Source of the DNA: Hanleya hanleyi
Lineage: Eukaryota > Mollusca > Polyplacophora > Lepidopleurida > Hanleyidae
DNA: 64,000 nt
Assembly: GCA_036873755.1 (NCBI GenBank)
Contig: JAVTVY010037093.1
Span: forward strand, 1-64,000
Direction: 5' to 3'
Positions within the stretch are counted from its first letter, which is position 1; each line of letters opens with the position of its first letter. The notes below the pieces were generated by a model, which was not told where the DNA came from, made no database searches, and saw only the letters and a list, made by a program, of their open reading frames with translations. The translations under genes and the position numbers were made by a program. Below, in pieces: positions 22,788-33,705 of this stretch.

Positions 22788-24002
22788 CAAGGGCGGATCT
22801 ACGGGGGGGTCAGGGGGGTCCGGACCTCCCCCCCCCTCCCATGAAACCTAAACAAATTTTTTTTTTTTTGGAGGGATCAGCGAACCCTGAGATTCCATGT
22901 AGAAATAATGTCTTGAAATGATATGTAAATTAAATGAATGTGGATTATGTAATTAGAGTATCTATAAGTGTATTAAACAGACCATCATCTATTCATGTAG
23001 TTTGTGAGTGTACTATTTAAGTTGGAGTTTCAATATGTATCTAAAATCAGATATTATCGCCGGGAGCGCACCACGTGTAGTGGGGTGTTATAGGCCAGTA
23101 GGCCTGTTTTGTTTGTGTTAAACCAGGAAGTCAAAAGTTGGCAGGCATATTCTTCAATATCGATGCGTGTTTATGCGAAACAAATGTGAAAATAGAACAA
23201 TAAATCTACCTACATTGTGTTCAGATTTATTTCCGGGAAACGCGTAAAACGCATCTCCCGCAACCTGGAACCCCGGAGCTTCCGGGGCCTAGGCGGCCCC
23301 TGGACCCTCGTCTGTCAGGCTGTGAGGATCGCTTATTTTAGCTTTGTGTAAATGAATCGGTATCATATTGGTTCTAATGTTCCATGATGTAAAAGTCATC
23401 GCTTTTTTATCTGTTAAATATAACTAGAAAGTCAAATGGATTCAGGCATGAAGTATGTTTTTTTCAATATCGATGCGTGCTTATAAATGAGAAACAAACG
23501 TGAAAATAGAACCATAAATCTGCATACATCATGTTCGAATTTATTTTCTGGAAAATGCTTAGAACGCATCTCCGGATATCTAGGAATTCGGAGCTTCTGG
23601 GGCCTAGGCGGCCCCTGCACCCTCACATGTTGGGCTATGAGGATTTCCTTGTTTTATCTTCTTGTGAATGAACCGTATCGGTAGGCATCTTTGTTTCCCT
23701 TCCATGAACTAAATGCCATCGTTTTGTATGTTTTAAATATAACTAGAAAGTCAAATAGATGCAGGCATGAGGTGCGATTTTTTCAATATCGATGCGTGCT
23801 TATAATTGCGAGAAAATCGTGAAAATAGAACCATAAATCTGCATACATTATGATCAGTTTTATTTCCGGAAAATGCTCAGAACGCATCTCCGGCGATGTA
23901 GGACCCCGGAGCTTCCGGGGCCTAGGCGGCCCCTGGACCCTCCCCTGTTGGGCTGTGATAGTCGACCCCTCCCCCTATGAATTTTGGCTGGATCCGCCCT
24001 TG
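22788..24002. mobile_element. Non-autonomous element with 12-bp TIR CAAGGGCGGATC
   Basis: Perfect 12-bp inverted ends: CAAGGGCGGATC at 22788-22799 and GATCCGCCCTTG at 23991-24002. The terminal sequence is reminiscent of hAT-type MITEs, but a target duplication is not evident. Inside are three tandem copies of a unit of about 305 bp (23110-23960), each with GGGGCCTAGGCGGCCCCTGG and TTTTTCAATATCGATGCGTG. A diverged relative in reverse orientation is at 44430-44815. Confidence 0.7.
23110..23960 (+). repeat. ~305-bp tandem repeat, ~3 copies
   Basis: Units begin near 23110, 23420 and 23735. Each has the order AACTAGAAAGTCAAA, ATCGATGCGTG, AATAGAACCATAAATCTGC, then the GC-rich GGCCTAGGCGGCCCCTG hairpin. 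Confidence 0.85.
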
Positions 24003-24087
24003 TGAAGTATATAATGAAATATGTTCTCAACTGTGGACAATTGCCAACGTTTTCCGATGTTTACTCCGCTGCATGTACTGACATTAA

Positions 24088-25192
24088 CCCTCTCAGGGCC
24101 GAATTAATTCTACCGGAAGAAAAAATCTGATATTATGAGAAAATGATCCCCTTGGCCAAATATAATCAATTTCACAATTTTTTTTTCACCTGCTGCCCGC
24201 AAAGGATTCTGGGAACGTTGCAAATTTGCAACGTTAGCCATAAAGGTCAGCTATACATCAAAGGCAAAAAGTGTTAATGATCTCCAAAAATGAAAAATAC
24301 AGTTTTCTATGTCTTTATAAATAAGTCATTTGATATGAAAGTTGCTATAAAGACGAAACAGGTCTGAAATTCGTGTTGTGTGGGATCAAAATCTCCCTTT
24401 ACAGCAGTTAGACCACCTTTTTGGCACCACATAAAATGGACATAAACTAATGTATAGATAAAGTAATAAAAGCTTTTTTGGCTGATTTACTAATTGTTCT
24501 AATTTATTTATTTTATTTTTCTCCTTTATTTATGTATTTGATGTTTTACAATGAGACCAGGGTTGTTTCATTTATATATGAGCATTCATAATTCATAAGA
24601 TAACTTCTTCAGCAGTAATGTGGCGAAACATCTCTATTTGAAGCTTATGTAATGCCAAAATACCCCAAAGTAATAAATAGAACACGAAGAAAAGAAATAT
24701 ACATTTATAATATGTTTGTTCAAAGAAATCAAAAAAATTTCAGTCCGTACAACTGGGCAAATGTTGCAAATATGCAACAACTACATCAACACAAATAGGA
24801 CACCTGAGGTCAAACGTTGCAAATTCGCAACAACAGAAAAAAACAATGGGGAAATAACTATGAACAATTTTACTTATTATACAGCATCTACTGTATCTAT
24901 ACTAATTCCTCTTATTACCTATGCGGTACAATATTGATTATGACAGAGGGTTCTTGTGGTATTTACCTCAATTCGGCAAGTGCACAACCAGATTTCTTCT
25001 CACATGGAAGCTGCCATATTGAAAGGATGCTATACGCCACCTGGTGAGCTAGGTATGAACTCTAGGTTGCAAAAGTACAACAGTGTCCTTCAGTGTTACC
25101 TAAATACATATAACATGAAAAACCATATTCATGGGTAAATAGCTGATTGGCTAATGAGCTGTTGCTAATTTGCAACGCGTGCCTGGAGAGGG
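24088..25192. mobile_element. 1.1-kb TTAA-flanked (piggyBac-like) non-autonomous element
   Basis: TTAA at 24084-24087 and 25193-25196 directly border inverted ends CCCTCTC...GAGAGGG (left CCCTCTCAGGGCC, right complement CCCTCTCCAGGCA). A TTAA duplication with CCC-starting ends is the signature of piggyBac-type elements; Kolobok elements also use TTAA. The interior is AT-rich and has several TTGCAAATTTGCAA-type palindromes, including a perfect 22-bp one at 24214-24235. No transposase frame. Confidence 0.75.
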
Positions 25193-25374
25193 TTAACAAC
25201 ACTATTAAACAGCGTGGTAGCTAATAAAGACACACTTGAGTTCTTCACAATTGTTTTTTCTTCGTTCTCCGTATTTGGATTATTTTTTTCTTTTTTCTCC
25301 GTGCTAGAGATATTTTTTGTTTACGTTCACACGATCGCTTACCCCCCCTTGCCCCCGGCCCTCCCCCCCCCCCC

Positions 25375-25640
25375 CCTACGCAAAGAGACTTTAATATAAG
25401 ACAGTCTCGAGATCGAACTCTCTAGCCTCAAAAGACGAGGTGCGACATCACCACTCAAGTCATCTTGACGTTACACTCAGATTAGGCAACGAACCATTTC
25501 TGTACATGGGCAAAGCAGTATTGTTTTATTACGAATACTTACAATCCATACCTTGGGTTGACAAATGCCTATTTAACACAGAGAAATTAACATATTCAAA
25601 GTTGTTTGATTTTTCAGTATTTTGAAAGACGCTATGATAC
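25375..25640 (+). repeat. Dispersed direct repeat C, copy 1, right part
   Basis: Continues the alignment with copy 2 at 30917-31158: GACAGTCTCGAG, GAACTCTCTAG, AGATTAGGCAACGAACCATT and TTTTGAAAGACGCTATG are shared. With 21273-21822 it forms one repeat unit split by the 3.55-kb insertion. Confidence 0.85.
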
Positions 25641-26033
25641 AAAGCTGTCAGTAGCTGGAGTGTTCCTCGCTTGACCTCACCAGCCAGTTCCCGCGGAAAA
25701 CAGCAGGGGTTATGAAAGTCACGGTCGGTGAGTTTGGTAACAATCCGGTTTTCATCGGCATTTATGTTTCCCTCTCAGTTCAAGTGAGCTTACCGTTTTG
25801 TTAACGTCATAATAGGCTATACAATTTTATTAAGTGTTTAGGACAAATCAGCCACTCGTCAAGTAAAAAACAGTTCAAGAGAAGGTCGATATATGTGACC
25901 GCGTGAGTGAAATTGAGCCCACATATACCATTTCATCTCATCAGTGGAGCAGTGAAACTTTCCGTTCCGATATATTCACATTTGGTGGCACATTTTCCCT
26001 GTTGAAAGTTGAAGAGTTGAAGGTCATAGCAGA

Positions 26034-27071
26034 ATGTCGTTGCTGCGGTACGTGGTCCTGATTTTGTGGATGTACCGATACCACTCTATGTACACAGAAG
26101 GCCAACGGACGGATACCAGACCTTCTGTGAGAATTTCTGACTTTACCATAAACACTGATCTACCATTTCAAGATACAGTTTATGAGGTTGGGGATTATGC
26201 TTGCGGAAGAGCAAATTTCTGCAATTCTTCTGTCGCCAAATACCCATACGAATATTGCTTTGACTGCAAACCCTGCAAATGCGACGAGAATTGTTTTCAT
26301 TTCGGCGATTGTTGCCCAGATTTGCTGTTCCGAGATTCTGTTCAAGAGAGTAGGCCCACACTCAATTTCCCGCACGTGTCATGTGAGAAACGTTATCCCA
26401 GATGGCGGGAATCTAGGCAAGAGCCTTATTTGTTCATGGTGACAAAATGTCCGAATGATTTTGCAGCAGACAACAGTGTGAAAACTAAATGTGAGAAAGC
26501 CATAGTTTCGGATTTTGAACAAGCACAGCCAGTGTCAGGTGTCCAATCTCAGCTGACCTATCGGAATAAATTCTGCGCAGTTTGTCATGGTCGCTTATAC
26601 CAATCATGGAGAGTTCAAGTTGAATGCAGAAATACTGATTCGCTAAATTCGGCTCCAGGTAAAAACGAGTTATGGAAAATGGTTTTGAACGACCATACGT
26701 GTACAATTAAAAACTTTCCTCCGAACGATGTGAATATAAGGAACTGTTTTGGGGATCCGATCGGACGTTGCAATGTTTCTGGGAGATGGGAAGCAAAAAA
26801 TGAATATATTGAGACATTATGTGGAATGTATAGCCACCCAGTGGAATATGACAGCTCTCTTTACAAAAACGTATTTTGCGCAGTTTGTAACGGGCAAAAC
26901 CTTAATAGGGACGAAGAATGCAGTTTTCATCCAGTTGATCGGGCCGAAAGGACTTACCCTCTCAATGTGCTGATTGATTTCAATCCCAAACCCAAACCTC
27001 TGGATCAAGTTGAAACTCTGTCGGAAATAGGGAAGAATTGCAATGTTACAGAAATATACAACCCATTTTCG
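26034..27071 (+). CDS. SMB-domain family B GPCR, exon 1 (ectodomain)
   Basis: This exon encodes residues 1-346 of an adhesion/Methuselah-like receptor. The ATG opens a hydrophobic signal peptide (about residues 1-20, with LLRYVVLILW). Residues 57-94 form a Cys-rich somatomedin-B-like module with the hallmark CKCDENCFHFGDCCPDL. Further paired Cys motifs follow: LTYRNKFCAVCHG (about residue 180) and YKNVFCAVCNG (about 280). Several N-x-S/T sites are present. The exon ends at a consensus donor, TCG/GTAAGT, after a whole codon (phase 0). Reading on would add about 20 residues and stop at 27131. The paralogue at 50291 shares all these motifs. The ligand is unknown; the protein should sit in the plasma membrane with this part outside. 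Confidence 0.9.
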
Positions 27072-27264
27072 GTAAGTTCTGGTCCACTGGTAACATATAA
27101 GTGCATGTTAGAGAGTTTAGATTCATACTGAGTATTTGGCGAATTGCTGGAAAGCGTATAGCTGAAGAAAATGACATAGCATGCCTGTGCAGTGAATTCG
27201 TGGACTTGTTTGAATGTTAAATATTGAGCGTAACCCAACACTAAAGTGGAAACCTTACCCCGTG

Positions 27265-27514
27265 GAATAAGCTCCTACAAAATACAGAAAAAGGAAAGGT
27301 TGCCATTCAAATATTGGCAAGGTCGATTCATTTTTAGCCGAATGGTTGACAATAAATTTTAAACAATTTCTCAAATTTAACTTTGTTCACTGGTACATGA
27401 AATAAATTTGAAAAATTGTTTAAAATTCACTGTCAACTATTCGGTTAAAAATGACTCGCCCTTACCGATATTTGGCATGGTACCAGTTCTTTTTCTGTAT
27501 TTTGCAGGCGCTTA
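27265..27514. mobile_element. Palindromic MITE, copy 2 (in receptor 1 intron)
   Basis: Close copy of 20975-21224 with the same inverted ends (GAATAAGCTCCTACAAAATA ... TATTTTGCAGGCGCTTA). Its right flank, TTTGGATTGACCGAAGTGAC, also matches the right flank of copy 1, so the repeated unit is longer than the hairpin. It contains AATAAA at 27351. Confidence 0.85.
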
Positions 27515-27759
27515 GTCCGTATTGCGTAAAATTTGGATTGACCGAAGTGACACAGCCTAATTGTAAGTTTTTACCCCTCAGCCTATTAGGCTGCGGGGTC
27601 TTGTCGTCGGCATGTACGTCAGGTCGTCCGGTCGAACGGTCGAACAGTCGTCCGGTCGTCAACAATTCTTGTGACCGGCCTAGAAGCCAAACCGTTGCTT
27701 CTAGAGACTTCAAATTTGGTATACAGGATTGTTGGGTGGTCAACCACAAGCCTATTGAA

Positions 27760-28990
27760 TCTGGACCCGATTGGGTGGAAACTTTGGCGGCCATCTTTAA
27801 TTTATGCGAAACCATGAATCTTGTTTATCTCGGAAACCATTTCGCTGTTCAGTGTGAAACTTGGTATAGATTATCGATACATCAAGAAACTTTAAAGGAA
27901 TGACCAAACCAGTTTCCCTGATTGGGTGAAAGCCTTGGCGGCCATCTTTAATTTATGCAGAATCTTTAATGATGTATTTCTCTGATACCATTGAAGTGCT
28001 CTATACGAAACTTGGTATAAAGCATCGATGTATCAAGAGACTTACAATGAATAACCACATCAGTTCTTCTGAGAGGCGGGAAGGATGGCCGGCCATTTTT
28101 AATTTATGCAAAATCATTAATGATCTCCATCTCTGATACCGTTCAAGTGCTCGATGTAAAATTTGGTAAACATCATCGATGCATCAAGAGACTTATGATG
28201 AATGACAGAACTGGTTTCTCTGATTGGGCGGAAATCTTGGCGGCCATCTTTAATTTATGCACAATTTTAATGATGTATATCTCTGAAGTGTTCTATATGA
28301 AACTTGGTATACAGCATCGATGTATCAAAAGACTCGCAATGAATAATCACATCAGTTCCTCTGAATGACGGGAAGGATAGGCAGCCATCTTTAATTTATG
28401 CAAAATCATTAATGATCTCTATCTCTGATACCATTCAAGTGCTCGATGTAAAATTTGATATACATCATCATTGCATCAAGAGACTTACGATGAATGACAG
28501 CACTGGTTTCTCTGATTGGGCGGAAATCTTGACGACCATTTTAATTTATGCAAAATCATTAATGATCTTTTTCTGATACAATTTTAGTGCTTCATATGAA
28601 ACTATAAATCATCGATACATCAAGAAACTTACAATTAATGACAACCAGTTTCTCTGATTAGGTGAAAAACGTGATTGCCATCTTTGATTTATGCAAAATC
28701 TATACCTCTGGTACTGTTCAAGTGTTTCATGCAAGACTTTGTATACATCATCAATACATCAAAAGACTAAAAATGATTGACTAAACTGTTTTCTCTGATT
28801 GGATGGAAACCTTGGCAGCCGTTTTCAATTTATGTAAAATCATTGATGATCTATATATCCTTTGATACTGTTCAAGTGTTCAGTATGATGCTTGGTATAC
28901 ATCATAGATAGATCAAGAGACAAGTAATGACTGCCGGTATCTCTGATTGGACAGAAAACTTTGCGGCCATTTCTGATGGCAAGTTTTTTG
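27760..28990 (+). repeat. ~148-bp tandem repeat, about 9 copies
   Basis: GGCCATCTTTAATTTATGC and variants recur near 27788, 27939, 28089, 28240, 28384, 28535, 28677, 28819 and 28960. Alternate copies resemble each other more, suggesting growth as a dimer. Divergence increases toward the right end. No coding potential. Confidence 0.9.
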
Positions 28991-29375
28991 ATAATCTGTA
29001 TATTTGTCACTTGACTGCTTCATGTTCCTGATGTTTTCAAAGTAGTGTGGTTCAAAGGATATGGTATTGTAAGGCGGGGTTTTTGCCCACAGCCAGCTGA
29101 CTCATAGGAATGTACATTTCTTCTCTCCATCTGTCAATCACAATGCAATGTACAACTTGTCGTCGGCGGCAACTGTCAATCAACGGAGCGACTCATCGTT
29201 CGATTTCAACGTTTGACTAGCCCGTAATGTCCACACGGTATCGTGCCATCGGTAATCAATATTTATTTTCCTGTTAATTGGTTCATAATGATAGCCTAAA
29301 ATCTTATTTCAGATATACTGAATGCATTTTTTTTTTTAAAAATGAGAAAGATTGAAATAATTGTCGACGTCACAC

Positions 29376-29458
29376 ATGTTGCCCTCCTGGGATTCGAACT
29401 CGGTAAAAGAAAATTTCGAAGCGCCCTCAACGTGCGTATCCACTACACCACGACATAC
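29376..29458 (-). other. tRNA-like A/B-box segment (SINE head or tRNA pseudogene)
   Basis: On the minus strand TGGTGTAGTGG matches a pol III box A and GAGTTCGAATCCC matches box B at about the spacing found in tRNAs. The acceptor stem cannot be paired, so it is not an intact tRNA gene. Confidence 0.5.
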
Positions 29459-29545
29459 GAACAACTGTAACAGGCTATTTTGTCACTTTAATCTACTTAC
29501 GAAAACTTCAAACGTTATGAATAATAACTTTTCATTTTTTAGTAT

Positions 29546-29642
29546 GAAGGACTCCTTGGACCAAAACGATCTTCCAGCAGTGGGGATATAATGTTACAAC
29601 ACAACATCAGTTTAAATGGCGTTTTGGTCCAAGGGGTCCTTC
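29546..29642. repeat. Short perfect-stem hairpin
   Basis: GAAGGACTCCTTGGACCAAA at the left and TTTGGTCCAAGGGGTCCTTC at the right form a 23-bp stem with one mismatch around a loop of about 50 nt. Confidence 0.75.
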
Positions 29643-30322
29643 GCGTCTAAATGCGTGTCTGAAGGACTCGATTTAGACACATTTTTCACGAAATAGCACA
29701 AGCTGTGGATTTCAGTTTCATGTGATAACTATAATCATAACGCAATCGCACTAAAACTTTCACATATTGTGTACTTATATTTTATCTTGCTGTTACATTA
29801 AAACATAAGTATTTTTAGGACATTTCATTTTTTCGATTTCAACCGCACCACGTATAGGCCAAAATCCCGCCTTATCGTACCATCACCTTTAATAGATTGG
29901 GAATGGCTGGCACCCAGAGCCGAGGGGTTTTAGATGCGCAGCTTCGTATTCCTATCAAAAACTCTGCATTACTTGGCTCCCACTGAAAATCGGAAGACTT
30001 CTATTATTGTTCAGATTATTATTAGGGTTCAAAGCAAGAATGGCTTGAAGCCTTTTGTTTTTGTTCAGAATGTTTTTGTTCTTCCGCCATATGTTTTGCA
30101 CATGATATGTCAAATTATTTATTATAGTTCTCCAATGCATCCAACATCACACAGTGAATTTATCATATTTTAATCTTGTACAAGCCACTGCTAAAGCATC
30201 TTCTGCATTCAACCAAATCTTTCAGGCTTTATATATGCATTTTCCATTCATTGTGTGCCAATATATACTGACTAAAACTATCTGGCTGATTGTTGCACCT
30301 TTTAGGTGCTGCCTCATGTTTA

Positions 30323-31158
30323 CTTTATATTTGGGTTACGTGCTTAAACGCTCAATGTTTTATCTTTACACAATTCCAGGTACTAAGTGCACTTAACATG
30401 GAATGTCATTTCTTCAGGTATACGCTTTTCAGCAATTTCCAAAGTACTCTGTAACAACAACAACACTCGGTGGGAAGAATTTTGCCACAGTGAACCATTT
30501 GAAACACAACTGAGAACCTTGTCTTCATATTATAGGACGTGACACATGTCAAATTTTCAACGGGCGTTATATTATAGGAAGTGACACATGATCCAATGTC
30601 AAAAGTTACGTGGGTTAAAAAACGTATGCGTTTTATTTTGGTATCTATATACATAATATGTCCTATACAGAAATGTTCCTTGGGTGATATACATACAACA
30701 CAACATATTCTGCATGTACAAAACGAATAGTAGGTTTATATTTTCGTGGCCTGTCTCCAGAAAGTCACGAGGCAGCAGTAAGCGATTTGCAATGCAGTTG
30801 TTAAACCCCACGTATATTCATATTAATTCATTTTTACAAAATGAATTATTATGTTCGATATCACTATCACTGCACTGCAGAGATCGGAGAATTTTGGGGC
30901 TCCCAGGTCATCTACGCAAAGCGACTTCAATATAGGACAGTCTCGAGGTCGAACTCTCTAGTCTCAATTGACCGGAAGCGACATCATCGCTCATCGAGAT
31001 TAGGCAACGAACCATTTCTGTAAATGGGCAAAGCTGTATTACTTCATTAAGAACATTTACAATCGATGCCTTGTATTGGCAAATGCTTATTTTACCCCGA
31101 GAAAATAACATCTTCAAAGTTGTTTGATTTTTCGGTATTTTGAAAGACGCTATGTTAC
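30323..31158 (+). repeat. Dispersed direct repeat C, copy 2 (uninterrupted)
   Basis: Matches 21273-21822 joined to 25375-25640. It serves as the empty site for the 3.55-kb element. It contains a short internal addition near 30690-30780 compared with copy 1. No open reading frame is conserved between the copies. Confidence 0.85.
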
Positions 31159-31204
31159 ATATATTTGCTACTTTTAAGTTAAAGCTTTGTCCGGTGCTTA
31201 ACCT

Positions 31205-31480
31205 TGGCTCGACGGAGGGCCCTCGGTGGTCGAGTGGTCCGAGTCGCTTAGATAGCCTCACACCGCCGAACCGACACGGGTTCGATCCCTGCGGTTGCAT
31301 TTGTAAAAGTTTGCCAGTTACTGGTCGACGAGCGGTGGTTCTCTCCAGGTACTCCGGCTTTCTCCACCATTCAAACTGGCTGTAACAATATGGGTGAAAT
31401 AGCTCTCTAGATTTGTATCTAATACCGCTTATGCCGGTGCTAGGGGCCGTGTGATCATGTCATCCAAGTTGCCACATGAA
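31205..31480 (+). mobile_element. tRNA-derived SINE
   Basis: The head has box A TGGTCGAGTGG and box B GGGTTCGATCCC with tRNA-like spacing. The body carries GGTGGTTCTCTCCAGGTACT followed by CCGGCTTTCTCCACC, a motif that resembles a central domain shared by many invertebrate and vertebrate SINEs. The element lies in the sense orientation in the last part of the receptor intron, about 550 bp before the acceptor. The 3' end is not sharply defined. Confidence 0.7.
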
Positions 31481-32034
31481 CAGGTATGAATAAAAGCGTA
31501 TACCCGAGATACAACACATATCGCGAATCGTTAGATTCTTGATATGTGATTTAGAATATAGGTTAACCAGAAGACTATACTTTGAAGTCATGTGGCTCTG
31601 TCAGTATGTCGGCACCTCTTCCCACTTCCCTTATATGAGTTGTAATTAAACCAAATTCCCCCCTTTTGGCCTGACCTCACGTGTGCAATGACGTCGTTTC
31701 GCGCTTTTCACGGCGAGGAGTTCAATCTCGTGATCTTAGTTGCAAAAAAAAACCATTGCGGCGCAAGGTGTACACAAACAAGATGTACAACTAAAGCTGT
31801 ACACCATTTGTGAGTTTGTAAAATTAAAAAAAACTCCCGTTATTCGAACAGTGTTAAAATCACACCTTGACATATTTGGAGATCAAAGCAGGCTTGAGAA
31901 TTCAGGTAAAACTTGTGTCAAGGTAAAGAATGGAACTTTAGTGTAGTGTTCAACTTGATATGTGAAGATGTGACGGTGCAGACTGATAATGTACTATACC
32001 TGTTTAATAATGTCATATATTTTCTTTCACCCAG

Positions 32035-33705
32035 AGCCAGTGCGAGAAGTTGAAGTGCTCCCCACGAAGAATTCTATCGGATGGGGTCTGCGAGACGTTT
32101 TACGCCTCCACTAAAAGTCTCGGACACTCCTTCTCAATTGTTGTGAAATTTTCCGAGAATCTAATTCCGTCTGATTGGTACAAGCTAACTGATCAGTATC
32201 AGGAAAGACTTCGCCAAGAGTTTGCAATGTATCGCCCGTTCGTTTTCTCTTTATTGGAGATGACGAGCTATAGAAGATCTCTTCAAGTCAAGGACGACAC
32301 AGGACTACTTTTAGTCACAGAAGAGATAACGGGAATGAAGGTCAGTGTCAGAATGGTATCAGCATCGGCTCACCCTTTGGCCGACATGGAAGAGAGTATC
32401 AAGGCAGTCCAGTCAATCTCTTTCCCTATTCAGGTCGGGTCAAATACCGTGACCTTGACCTCAATACCTGTCGTCTGCGCAGACAGTCGAGAAGGACTTC
32501 CAGAAGGCGAGCCTGGGATGGGATTCGTTATCGCTGGACTCCCAGATGAGCTTAACTGCTTCTCTGGCGATTGTCTTACTGATGTGATCTACGAACCCGT
32601 TCAAAACACGCTAGACTATCCCTATTTAGAATTCAACCTCACAACCTCAAATTTCACTTTCCATGTCGAGAATTCAAGTTTAGTGTTTAAAAACCAAACT
32701 ATGAACCTGAATTCGTCAGGCTACGTGATTTGTGAAGACAATATAAAATTGAGTTCAACAGTTTTACAGCATGTACACAAGGAAATCGCAGGTTTCCTTT
32801 CCAGATGTACTGTTCCTGAAGAGGGCGCCACTACGGCCCTAACTATCGTATCCATAGTATGCATCGCGTTGTCCCAGCTATGTCTTCTGATCACTTTTCT
32901 CATTTACTGTATTCTTCCGCAACTGCGAACACTACCAGGTAAGAATACGATGACGTTAATTTTTCATTTGTTTTGTGCACAGCTTTTCTTCCAGGTTGGC
33001 ATTCGAATGACGTACAATGAAACTGTGTGCAGGGCCATGGGTGTCCTTATTCACTATCTCTGGATGTCATCGTTTGCCTGGATGGCCATGTGTGCCTATC
33101 ATATGTACGCTGTGTTCACGCAAATTGCTACAAACAGATTTTTCAACAGAGAAAATGAAATGAAACAGATCATACGCTTTATAGTGGGATGCAACGGGTC
33201 AGCTTCAGTTGTAGTGCTTGCCTGTATTGTATACCATCTAGGAACCACTCAAGGAGAACAAATAGGATACGGCGGAAGAATTTGTTTCCTTAATGAACCA
33301 ATTGACATCGGTATTTTCTTCGCCTCTCCGCTAGGTGTCGTGCTGATATTTAATACGTTTTGTTTCGTTCGAACTGTAATGGCGATAAGAAGTGTTCCCG
33401 ATATGAAAAATGCCAAAAACAAGGACAACAGAAACCACATGCTGGTGTATATCCGCTTGTCTGCTCTCCTGGGATTCACTTGGATATTTGGGTTTATCGC
33501 CGCAGCTATCCAAAGTGAACCATTATGGTATGTTTTCGTCATCCTTAATGGATTACAGGGAGTGTTCATATTCATTGCATACTGCGTTAATAGAAGGACT
33601 TGGGATATGGTGACCAAGCGCTTTGGCAGCAAGCGCTCTGCAAAGTATACGGACGGGGATAGACGTAGAAGCTCCGCTTCGAACACAATCTCAACCACCC
33701 TTTAG
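32035..33705 (+). CDS. SMB-domain family B GPCR, exon 2 (7TM)
   Basis: Encodes residues 347-902. There is no ATG at its start (codon 32050 is TTG), consistent with an internal exon. After an ectodomain stalk (SQCEKLKC) a 7TM region begins with ALTIVSIVCIALSQLCLLIT. Family B marks follow: LPGKNTMTL after TM1, HYLWMSSFAWMAMCAYHMY in TM3, LLGFTWIFGF in TM6 and NGLQGVFIFIAY in TM7. The C-terminal tail is short, basic and Ser-rich. No convincing GPS cleavage motif precedes TM1, unlike classical adhesion receptors but like Methuselah-type ones. The stop codon TAG lies in the first unit of a minisatellite. It signals presumably through heterotrimeric G proteins; the ligand is unknown. Confidence 0.93.
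   Translation, partial: SQCEKLKCSPRRILSDGVCETFYASTKSLGHSFSIVVKFSENLIPSDWYKLTDQYQERLRQEFAMYRPFVFSLLEMTSYRRSLQVKDDTGLLLVTEEITGMKVSVRMVSASAHPLADMEESIKAVQSISFPIQVGSNTVTLTSIPVVCADSREGLPEGEPGMGFVIAGLPDELNCFSGDCLTDVIYEPVQNTLDYPYLEFNLTTSNFTFHVENSSLVFKNQTMNLNSSGYVICEDNIKLSSTVLQHVHKEIAGFLSRCTVPEEGATTALTIVSIVCIALSQLCLLITFLIYCILPQLRTLPGKNTMTLIFHLFCAQLFFQVGIRMTYNETVCRAMGVLIHYLWMSSFAWMAMCAYHMYAVFTQIATNRFFNRENEMKQIIRFIVGCNGSASVVVLACIVYHLGTTQGEQIGYGGRICFLNEPIDIGIFFASPLGVVLIFNTFCFVRTVMAIRSVPDMKNAKNKDNRNHMLVYIRLSALLGFTWIFGFIAAAIQSEPLWYVFVILNGLQGVFIFIAYCVNRRTWDMVTKRFGSKRSAKYTDGDRRRSSASNTISTTL

Larger units (their letters stand above)
21823..25374. mobile_element. 3.55-kb insertion with 7-8-bp target duplication
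   Basis: Flanked by TCTACGCA on the left and CCTACGCA on the right (25375-25382). The uninterrupted version, ATCTACGCAAAGCGAC, is present in the paralogous repeat at about 30910-30925. The ends are G-rich on the left (GGGGGGCAAGGGGTA) and C-rich on the right (TACCCCCCCTTGCCCCC), a weak inverted repeat. An 8-bp duplication fits hAT-type transposition. No transposase is seen; the interior is occupied by two further elements. Confidence 0.75.
29054..29890. mobile_element. ~840-bp TIR element in receptor 1 intron
   Basis: Inverted ends: AAAGGATATGGTATTGTAAG at 29054 and the complement of AAAGGTGATGGTACGATAAG ending at 29890, both followed by GCGGG. Inside are a tRNA-like promoter segment (29376-29458) and a short hairpin (29546-29642). 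No transposase and no clear target duplication. Confidence 0.65.
27072..32034 (+). other. Intron 1 of receptor 1 (~5 kb)
   Basis: GTAAGT at the 5' end and a pyrimidine-rich TTTCTTTCACCCAG at the 3' end. The junction is phase 0 and joins an ectodomain ending in ...NPFS to SQCEKLKCSPRR, which keeps the Cys pattern. The intron holds a MITE, a 148-bp tandem array, a TIR element, a copy of repeat C and a SINE. No additional coding exon is apparent. Confidence 0.85.

Noticed and set aside
29376..29458. A functional tRNA gene
   Set aside because: Box A and B are present but the acceptor stem does not pair.
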